This document shows, in pieces, positions 1-5,748 of a stretch of 7,441 nucleotides of DNA. Numbering within the stretch: the first letter of the stretch is position 1; the number at the start of each line of letters is the position of its first letter. A program made the position numbers and the translations under genes. The notes under the pieces are model-generated. The model saw nothing but the letters and a program-made list of their open reading frames with translations, was not told the DNA's origin and did not search any database. Source of the DNA: Chloroflexota bacterium (GTDB lineage Bacteria; Chloroflexota; Dormibacteria; Aeolococcales; Aeolococcaceae); assembly GCA_003491925.1 (NCBI GenBank), contig DNAU01000245.1, positions 1 through 7,441 on the forward strand. Direction: 5' to 3'.

Positions 1-31
1 CAACCGGGTGCTCGTCCTCGCGACATCCTGA
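1..31 (+). CDS. 3' end of an upstream NHL-repeat protein (partial, cut by window edge)
   Basis: Reading codons from base 2 gives NRVLVLATS followed by TGA at 29-31. This matches the last strand of an NHL blade and the way the other NHL proteins here end (NRVEVFTP stop, DRIEVFTPAA stop, DRVSEWSVP stop). Only nine codons are visible, so the call rests on that terminal pattern, its position 13 bases before another NHL gene, and the same strand. It is probably the first visible member of a tandem NHL operon. The alternative is a chance open frame at the edge. Confidence 0.55.
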   Translation, partial: NRVLVLATS

Positions 32-32
32 T

Positions 33-37
33 GGAGG
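33..37 (+). promoter_or_regulatory. Shine-Dalgarno site of the first full NHL gene
   Basis: GGAGG lies seven bases before the ATG at 45, a near-ideal spacing. This fixes the start of the downstream gene. The site sits just after the stop codon of the upstream partial gene, in line with co-transcription. Confidence 0.8.
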
Positions 38-44
38 CACCACG

Positions 45-2063
45 ATGAGACTGCTGGGCACCCGCCGGGCCAACCTCCGCCGGCACTCGCGGCTCGGCTT
101 CGGCCCGGGGCTGGGGATCGTCGCCATCCTGACCGGGGCGGCCGGCCTGGCTGCCGGCACGTCGGCATCGGCCGCGTTCCAGGCGCCGACTTACAACTCA
201 ACCATAGGCGGTCCGGGCAGCGCCTTTGTCTATCCCTTCGGGATGGCCTGGGACCCCACCACCTTCACCCAGGGGGCAACCGAGTACGACGGCACCCTGC
301 TGGTGGATGACTACAACAACTACGACATCAAGCGCTTCGCCGCCGACGGCACCTGGCTGGCCACCTACGGCTCGAAGGGCACCGGCCCCGGCCAGTTCTG
401 GGAGCAGCCCTCGGGCATCGCCGTGGACCCGACCAACGGCGACTTCGTGGTGGCCTTTGCCTTCGACGGCTACGGCTACATGGAGTTCACCCAGGGCGGC
501 ACCTGGATCCGCACCGTGACGGTGCCGGACCAGGCCGCCTGGTACGCACCATTCATTGCCATCAGCCCCATCACAGAGGACGTCTACCTGGTTCAGTCCA
601 CCGGGTTGGCCAAGACCGCGCCCAACGTCGTCTACATGTTCGATAGCAGCGGCAACGCGTTGGGGGAGTTCGGCACCAACGACAGCACCACCAACACCGC
701 CAAGAGCTGCGCGGCCGGACAGTTCGGTCTCATTCGGGGCATAGACCTCGACGCCTCCGGCAACGTGTACGTCAACGACGTGAGCAACCACTGCATCCAG
801 GAGTTCACGGGCAACGGGACATTCATCACCTACTTCGGCACCAAGGCGCAGCTCAGTGCCAACACCCGAGGCATCGGCATCGACCGCGCCAACAACGTCC
901 TCTACGTCGCCGACTCGGCGAAGCAGTGGATCGAGGCCTTCAGCATCGCCCCAGGTAGCAACTTCGGTCACTACGACGGGACCATCGGGACCCCGGGCAG
1001 CACGGTGGGCGACTCGTGCGGTGGTGGCGGCGAGCTGGACGGACCGCGGGACGCGGTGGCCGGCCCGGACGGGACCGTCTACGTGAGCGACTACACGTGC
1101 TGGACCGTCGACACCTACAACCCGCTCTCCGCGAGCGGCGATCCGGGGGCCTTCGTGGCCTCGTTCAGCGGTCCGCCCCCGCCGGACGGCCTCTTCAACA
1201 TGCCGGTCGGGGTGGCGGTCTCCCCGCTCGACGGCACCGTGTACGTCACCGACAGCTTCAACCAGCGGATCGAGGAGTTCGACGGACTCGAGACGGCAGG
1301 CACCGCGTCGGGCACCTTCGTCCAGACATGGGGCAGCCGGCTCCCGGTGCTCAGCGCGCCCTTTGCGCTGGACTACCCCCGCGGGGTGGCCATCGATCCG
1401 AACAACGGCAACGTCTGGATCAGTGACACGCGATCCGGCTACGTCAAAGAGTACACGGTCTCCGGCGTTTCCGAGGCGACCGCTACGGTGACCTTCGATA
1501 CCGATTTCGGCGGCCAGGGCGTGCCTCCCTGGTACCTCTTCTACTCGGATGGCATCTCGATCGGCCCCGACGGCACCCTCTATGTCCCCGATAGCGGATA
1601 CGGGTACTTCGACGTCATCACCCAGACCGGGACCGTCGAGGCGCAGTTCCCCTGCGGGATCCTGAAGGGGCAGCCCAGCGTCTTCAACGGCTGCCCGACG
1701 GCCACGTTCGACCCCGCCAACGGCTACATCTACGCGGCGTCGATCAACCAGGGCGTGGTGGATGTCCTCAACCCGGCGAATCCCCTCGACCCCCTGGTCA
1801 CCACGATCGGCTCCGGCACCCTGGGCGAGCCGTTCGGCGTGGCCCTCAGCGGCTCCACCCTCTACGTCACCGACTCGACCAAGAATCGGGTCAGCGAGTT
1901 CAGCATCGGCACCGGCGGCGCGGGCACTTACCTGGGAAGCTTCGGTTCCAAGGGGACCGGGAACGGTGACCTCAGCCGGCCGCTGGGCGTCGCGACCGAT
2001 TCCGCGGGCGACATCTACGTCGTCGACTACGGCAACAACCGTGTGGAGGTCTTCACGCCATGA
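45..2063 (+). CDS. Secreted NHL-repeat double beta-propeller protein (first full copy)
   Basis: The protein has 672 residues. Residues 1-43 form a signal peptide: an Arg-rich start, a hydrophobic stretch at about 19-38, and an ASA site with cleavage after residue 43. The rest is about twelve NHL-like repeats, near residues 64, 122, 168, 229, 275, 333, 387, 445, 501, 549, 596 and 646. Typical ones carry GVAVSP...GTVYVTDSFNQRIEEF. Twelve repeats suit two six-bladed propellers. The segment APTYNSTIGGPGSAF after the signal resembles the second half of a blade and could close the ring with the last repeat. Six cysteines (222, 250, 325, 352, 537, 550) are all conserved in the next gene, suggesting disulphides in an exported protein. 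No membrane anchor, LPXTG motif or catalytic motif is visible. NHL propellers usually bind proteins, carbohydrates or nucleic acids, and some are lyases, so the molecular function is unknown. The start is chosen from GGAGG at 33-37. Confidence 0.9.
   Translation: MRLLGTRRANLRRHSRLGFGPGLGIVAILTGAAGLAAGTSASAAFQAPTYNSTIGGPGSAFVYPFGMAWDPTTFTQGATEYDGTLLVDDYNNYDIKRFAADGTWLATYGSKGTGPGQFWEQPSGIAVDPTNGDFVVAFAFDGYGYMEFTQGGTWIRTVTVPDQAAWYAPFIAISPITEDVYLVQSTGLAKTAPNVVYMFDSSGNALGEFGTNDSTTNTAKSCAAGQFGLIRGIDLDASGNVYVNDVSNHCIQEFTGNGTFITYFGTKAQLSANTRGIGIDRANNVLYVADSAKQWIEAFSIAPGSNFGHYDGTIGTPGSTVGDSCGGGGELDGPRDAVAGPDGTVYVSDYTCWTVDTYNPLSASGDPGAFVASFSGPPPPDGLFNMPVGVAVSPLDGTVYVTDSFNQRIEEFDGLETAGTASGTFVQTWGSRLPVLSAPFALDYPRGVAIDPNNGNVWISDTRSGYVKEYTVSGVSEATATVTFDTDFGGQGVPPWYLFYSDGISIGPDGTLYVPDSGYGYFDVITQTGTVEAQFPCGILKGQPSVFNGCPTATFDPANGYIYAASINQGVVDVLNPANPLDPLVTTIGSGTLGEPFGVALSGSTLYVTDSTKNRVSEFSIGTGGAGTYLGSFGSKGTGNGDLSRPLGVATDSAGDIYVVDYGNNRVEVFTP
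2045..2049 (+). promoter_or_regulatory. Shine-Dalgarno site embedded in the end of the preceding NHL gene
   Basis: GGAGG is ten bases before the ATG at 2060. It is formed by the codons GTG GAG GTC of the RVEVF motif that ends the last blade of the upstream protein. The stop and start overlap as ATGA at 2060-2063, so translational coupling is likely. Confidence 0.65.
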
Positions 2064-4024
2064 TTCACCGCTCGAGAAGGGGGGGGCGTGCTCTGGGAAT
2101 CGCGCTCGGGAGCCTCGCCATCGGCGCGGCCTCGGGGGCCGGGGCACTCTCGGCGCAGGCCGCCCCAGCTTTCAGCGCGCCCACCTATGACATGACCATC
2201 GGCCAGCCGGGTTCCGCGTTCGTCTACCCCTGGGGGATGGCCTACGACCCGACCACGGGCACCATCCTCACCAGCGACTACAACAACTACCAGGTGCGGC
2301 GGTTCACCACCTCGGGAACGCCCGACGGCGTCTACAGCTCCAGGGCGGCGCTGGGCGGCCAGCAGCCGTACGGGGTCGCCGTCGACCCCGTCACCGGGGA
2401 CTTCGTGGTGGACGCCCTGCTCAGCTACCTGAGGTACAGCCCGACGGGCACACTGCTCGACACCGTGAGCTTCGGACCCGAGCACGCCTACTACGCACCG
2501 TGGATCGGCCTGAGCCCGACCAACGAGGACGTCTACGTCGTCCAGTCCACCGGACTCCACACGCAGGGCGCCAACGAGGTGCTGATGTTCGGCAAGAACG
2601 ACGACTTCCTGGGCTCCTTCGGGACGGACGGCGCGAACTGCAACAGCGGTGAGTTCGGCCTGATTCGAGGCATCGATGTGGACAGCGCCGGAAACGTCTA
2701 CATCAACGACGTCAGCAACCACTGCGTCCAGGTCTTCAGTGCGAGCGGCAGCTTCGAGCGCTCCTTCAGCACCAAGGCGCAGCTCAGCAGCAACACCCGC
2801 GGTCTCACCATCGACCGCTCCAGCAATGTCGTCTACATCGCCGACTCGGCCGAGCAACTGGTGGCCGCCTACAGCACCTCGGGAACCTTCCTGGGCACCA
2901 TCGGAACGCCGGGGGGCACCGTGGGCAACTCCTGCGGTGGGGGAGGCGAGCTGGACGGGCCGCGCGACCAAGCCGTCGGGCCGACCGGGACGGTCTACGT
3001 CAGCGACTACACCTGCTTCGCCATCGACGCCTACAACCCGCTCTTCGACAAGAGCGACCCCGGCGGCTTCCTGCAGCAGATCCCCAACCCGCCGGTCCCG
3101 CCGCCCGCCGGCGGTCTGAACCAGGCGGTGGGGGTCGCGGTCTCACCGGACGGGAGCAGCGTCTTCGTGAGCGACAGCTTCAACCAGCGGATCCAGGAGT
3201 TCCAGGGGCCGAGCGGCACCAAACCGGGCGCGTTCGTCCAGATGTGGGGCAGCCGCGAGCCGGTGCTCGCCGACTACTGCGCCATGGACTACCCGCGCGG
3301 GGTCGCGGTCGACCCGGTGAACGGGAACCTGTGGGTCAACGACACCCGGTCCGCGTACATCAAGGCATACGCGCCGACGGGTAACACCAACGGCCCGCTC
3401 GGCTGCGCCTACCCGAGCAGCGCCGCGGTCAGCTCCGACACCGAGTTCGGCGGGCAGGTCCAGGTCGGGTCCTGCGTCTCCTGCTCGCCCGGCAAGTTCT
3501 TCTACGCCCGGGGAATCTTCGTGGGGGGCCCGGCTGACGACGTCTACGTCCCCGACAGCGCCAACGCCCGCCTTCAGGTCCTCAGCCAGTCGGGCAACGA
3601 GCTCTCCGGGTTTCCCGTCGCCTGCGGGACCACCGTGGGCAACCCCGCAGCGTTCAACGGCTGCACCGGCGTCACCGCCGACTCCAGCGGCACCATCTAC
3701 GCGGCGTCGGTCAACCAGGGGGTGGTCGACGTCTTCAGCTCTTCGGGGAAGCTGCTCAGGACGATCGGCAAGGGCACGCTGAAGCAGCCCTTCGACACCG
3801 CGCTCTCGCCGGATGGAAGCATCCTCTACGTTACCGATGTCAAGAACAACCGGGTCAGCGAGTTCACCGCGTCGACCGGTGCCTACCTCGGCAGCTGGGG
3901 CAAGGAGGGCACCGCGAACGGTGACTTCGACCAGCCGATGGGCATCTCCGTCGACACCGCCGGCAGGGTTTACGTCAACGACTACGGCAACGACCGCATC
4001 GAGGTCTTCACCCCCGCCGCCTGA
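2060..4024 (+). CDS. Secreted NHL-repeat double beta-propeller protein (second full copy)
   Basis: This 654-residue protein is a paralogue of the preceding one. For example, residues 197-272 match 225-300 of the first copy at 49 of 76 positions without a gap (hand count). Residues 1-34 form a signal peptide with an RSRR start, a hydrophobic core at 11-24 and an AQA cleavage site after residue 34. The arginine pair lacks the rest of a Tat motif, so Sec export is more likely. Twelve NHL-like repeats begin near residues 57, 103, 147, 202, 247, 300, 356, 412, 483, 533, 577 and 626. All six cysteines of the first copy are kept (194, 222, 292, 319, 522, 535). Four more appear (407, 449, 472, 475), including an SCVSC motif in an insert between repeats 8 and 9. 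The shared motif SCGGGGELDGPRD before repeat 6 is not part of the NHL consensus. There is no visible anchor or catalytic motif. It overlaps the previous stop by four bases and is followed by a terminator. Confidence 0.9.
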   Translation: MIHRSRRGGRALGIALGSLAIGAASGAGALSAQAAPAFSAPTYDMTIGQPGSAFVYPWGMAYDPTTGTILTSDYNNYQVRRFTTSGTPDGVYSSRAALGGQQPYGVAVDPVTGDFVVDALLSYLRYSPTGTLLDTVSFGPEHAYYAPWIGLSPTNEDVYVVQSTGLHTQGANEVLMFGKNDDFLGSFGTDGANCNSGEFGLIRGIDVDSAGNVYINDVSNHCVQVFSASGSFERSFSTKAQLSSNTRGLTIDRSSNVVYIADSAEQLVAAYSTSGTFLGTIGTPGGTVGNSCGGGGELDGPRDQAVGPTGTVYVSDYTCFAIDAYNPLFDKSDPGGFLQQIPNPPVPPPAGGLNQAVGVAVSPDGSSVFVSDSFNQRIQEFQGPSGTKPGAFVQMWGSREPVLADYCAMDYPRGVAVDPVNGNLWVNDTRSAYIKAYAPTGNTNGPLGCAYPSSAAVSSDTEFGGQVQVGSCVSCSPGKFFYARGIFVGGPADDVYVPDSANARLQVLSQSGNELSGFPVACGTTVGNPAAFNGCTGVTADSSGTIYAASVNQGVVDVFSSSGKLLRTIGKGTLKQPFDTALSPDGSILYVTDVKNNRVSEFTASTGAYLGSWGKEGTANGDFDQPMGISVDTAGRVYVNDYGNDRIEVFTPAA

Positions 4025-4040
4025 CATCGCAACTCGACGC

Positions 4041-4077
4041 CGGGCTGTGCCGCCCTCACGGGCGGCGCAGCCCGTTT
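4041..4077 (+). terminator. Rho-independent-type terminator after the NHL operon
   Basis: A 15-bp stem (4041-4055 with 4060-4074, one G-U pair) with a four-base TCAC loop is followed by TTT. It starts 17 bases after the stop of the second full NHL gene. The U tract is short, as is common in high-GC genomes. It separates the NHL operon from the hydrolase gene. Confidence 0.8.
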
Positions 4078-4078
4078 C

Positions 4079-4352
4079 GTTGCAGTCAAACTGTTGGTGC
4101 GACACGAAGTATCTGTGGTCGGCTGGACATCGATTGATCGGTTAGCACCGCTGGACATTCGACCCCGCCGTGTCGTATGGTGCCCCGGAACTTGCCGGAG
4201 GAGAACGCAAGGTCACCTGTTCGGTGAGACAGATCCTCGACATGGGAGGGGGTCGTAGCGCCTTCCGAGCCCTGGTTCTCCGTCAGCGGAGCTGGCCGGA
4301 TGGGCCGGCCAGCCGGATGATGTCGGCCGCTCACAGAAGGGGAGATGAGCCC
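4079..4352 (+). promoter_or_regulatory. Non-coding leader region of the first hydrolase gene, with several hairpins
   Basis: No convincing gene lies between the terminator and the hydrolase start. An in-frame extension back to a GTG at 4170 is possible but would put a polar 61-residue stretch before a good signal peptide. The region holds a 9-base direct repeat GCTGGACAT (4122-4130 and 4150-4158). It also holds four small inverted repeats: CTTGC/GCAAG (4191-4211), TCACC/GGTGA (4213-4227), CTCCG/CGGAG (4278-4291) and the perfect 9-bp GCTGGCCGG/CCGGCCAGC (4291-4313). GGAACTT at 4187-4193 resembles the -35 element of ECF-type sigma factors, but no matching -10 element is clear. I do not recognise a known riboswitch class. 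Confidence 0.45.
4337..4344 (+). promoter_or_regulatory. Shine-Dalgarno site that sets the hydrolase start
   Basis: AAGGGGAG lies eight bases before the ATG at 4353. This favours 4353 over the upstream in-frame GTG at 4170 and over the ATG at 4368, which has only the weaker GGTGGGA upstream. Confidence 0.75.
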
Positions 4353-5681
4353 ATGAAGGTGGGATCCATGAAGAGTGCGGCGTCGATCGCCGCGCTGATC
4401 GGGCTGATCGTGATCGCCGGCGCCGTCTCGGTGGGATCGGCCCCACCACCCGCCGCTCAGCACGCTGCAGGACCGCCCGCCCTACCGGCCAACGTCGCCC
4501 TCGAGGCGGGTGCGCTCGGTGGCACGGGCGTCGGGCTCCTCTCCCCCACCGGCGAAAGCGGCATCGTCGCTTCGTCAAACGCGACGGCGGTGGCCTCCTC
4601 GAACGGAACGGAGGTTGGCGTGTCCAACACCGCGGACCCCGGCTCCACCTCGAGCACGATCGGGCTCTGGGCAGCTGACTGGGGCGGCGCGGCCGGCCAG
4701 CGCAGCAGCGCCGGATGGCAGGCCGCGGCCCAGAACGACAGCATCCTGATCGGCAACGCGGGCGTCTACGCCAAGTGGATCCCCCAGCTGCGCTCGTGGA
4801 ACCCCAAGCTCATGATCCTGGTCTACAACCTCGGGCCCTACCTGCAGAGCGGGAGCTCGGACTTCAACACCATCCGCCAGCAGGACCCCAGCTGGTTCGC
4901 CCACGACGCCCACGGCAACCTGATCACGCTGCACAAGTTCCCCGGCAACTACCTCATGGACGTCGGCAACGCCGGGTACCGGGCGTGGCACGCCCAGCAG
5001 CTGGCCGCCACCGTCGCCGCGGACGGGTTCGACGGAGCCATGGACGACTCGATGGGGACGGCCGCGCTGAGCACCGGCTACTCGACCGGGGTGCCCATCG
5101 ACGCGGCCACCGGCCAGGCCTACACGGACGCCGAGTACCTCGCCAACTCGGTGCTGATGCTCAACGCCGACAAGGCGGCGCTCAACGGCAAGTACCTCGC
5201 CTTCAATGGCCTGATCAGCGGGACCGAGTACGAGCGCGACACCGAGACGCTGGCCACCTCCAACGCGAACGCGGGGATCAGCGAGCTCTTCCTTCGCCAG
5301 CCGACCAGCCCGATCAACTCCTTCCCGTCCACCAGCGAGCTGGACGCGACCCTGGAGATGATGAGCAGCATGGCCGCCCACGGCAAGGCGCTGCTGGGCT
5401 GGACCAAGGTCTGGGTCAACGCGAGCAGCGCCCAGCTCAACAAGTGGGAGCAGTACGGCCTCGCCGCCTACCTGCTGGGCCGGGGCTCCGCCTCGTACTG
5501 GGACTTCATGCCCTCGCACAGCGCGGACAACACGGTCATCTCCTACTCGAACATGAGGGATCAGCTGGGCACTCCCCTGGGTAACTACACCACCAATGGA
5601 TCGACGCTCACCCGCAAGTTCCAGGACGGCTCGGTGTCCCTCAACACCAGCACGGACACCGGCACCATCACGGTCACGTAG
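4353..5681 (+). CDS. Secreted TIM-barrel glycoside hydrolase-like protein with Ala/Ser/Gly linker (GHL15-like)
   Basis: The protein has 442 residues. Residues 1-30 form a signal peptide with hydrophobic core IAALIGLIVIAGAV. Residues 31-102 are a low-complexity Pro, then Ala/Ser/Gly/Thr linker with no cysteine. Residues 103-400 read as an (alpha/beta)8 barrel: strands near 103 (IGLWAADW), 131, 153 (LMILVYNLGPYL), 225 (GFDGAMDDSMG), 280 (YLAFNGL), 309 (ISELFLR), 345 (KALLGWTKVW) and 380 (ASYWDFMP). A small all-beta tail (about 405-442, KFQDGSVSLN) is typical of barrel glycosidases. Asp227, Asp231 and Asp232 after strand 4 and Glu311 after strand 6 are the best catalytic candidates. From memory the pattern fits Pfam 'hypothetical glycosyl hydrolase family 15' (GHL15), related to GH114-type barrels; the fold is more certain than the family, and the substrate is unknown. 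The gene converges on its paralogue. Confidence 0.7.
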   Translation: MKVGSMKSAASIAALIGLIVIAGAVSVGSAPPPAAQHAAGPPALPANVALEAGALGGTGVGLLSPTGESGIVASSNATAVASSNGTEVGVSNTADPGSTSSTIGLWAADWGGAAGQRSSAGWQAAAQNDSILIGNAGVYAKWIPQLRSWNPKLMILVYNLGPYLQSGSSDFNTIRQQDPSWFAHDAHGNLITLHKFPGNYLMDVGNAGYRAWHAQQLAATVAADGFDGAMDDSMGTAALSTGYSTGVPIDAATGQAYTDAEYLANSVLMLNADKAALNGKYLAFNGLISGTEYERDTETLATSNANAGISELFLRQPTSPINSFPSTSELDATLEMMSSMAAHGKALLGWTKVWVNASSAQLNKWEQYGLAAYLLGRGSASYWDFMPSHSADNTVISYSNMRDQLGTPLGNYTTNGSTLTRKFQDGSVSLNTSTDTGTITVT

Positions 5682-5688
5682 ACGCTGA

Positions 5689-5728
5689 CAGGGGACGGAG
5701 GTCGCCCACGGGTGGCCTCCGTCCCCTG
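5689..5728. terminator. Bidirectional terminator between the two convergent hydrolase genes
   Basis: A perfect 13-bp inverted repeat (CAGGGGACGGAGG at 5689-5701 with its complement at 5716-5728) extends inward by up to five more pairs, two of them G-U, to a four-base loop. It is followed by CTTTCC on the plus strand. It lies between the stop codons at 5681 and 5749, so it can serve both genes. Both U tracts are weak. Confidence 0.75.
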
Positions 5729-5748
5729 CTTTCCAGGAGATCCCGACC

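Noticed and set aside
2063..2085. Tat signal in the second NHL protein (RSRRGGR)
   Set aside because: The arginine pair is not followed by the hydrophobic residues of the Tat motif. A normal Sec-type signal with an AQA site fits.
198..2147. Long open frame (649 codons) antisense to the first NHL gene
   Set aside because: It lies opposite a clear NHL gene, has Arg/Val/Gly/Asp-rich composition typical of reversed high-GC codons, and shows no signal peptide or recognisable domain.
2027..2971. Antisense open frame over the second NHL gene, and a similar one at 3143-4105
   Set aside because: Same high-GC shadow effect: composition is biased and the opposite strand encodes clear NHL repeats.
4187..4217. 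Cyclic dinucleotide riboswitch upstream of the first hydrolase
   Set aside because: The conserved core bases of the c-di-GMP and c-di-AMP classes that I remember are not present. Only generic hairpins can be supported.
4170..4352. Upstream GTG start for the first hydrolase
   Set aside because: It has no good Shine-Dalgarno spacing and would add 61 polar residues before an evident signal peptide. AAGGGGAG before 4353 explains the start better.
4575..5519. Antisense open frame over the first hydrolase, and a plus-strand out-of-frame one at 4715-5584
   Set aside because: Both are shadows of the hydrolase frame, which alone shows barrel motifs conserved in the paralogue.
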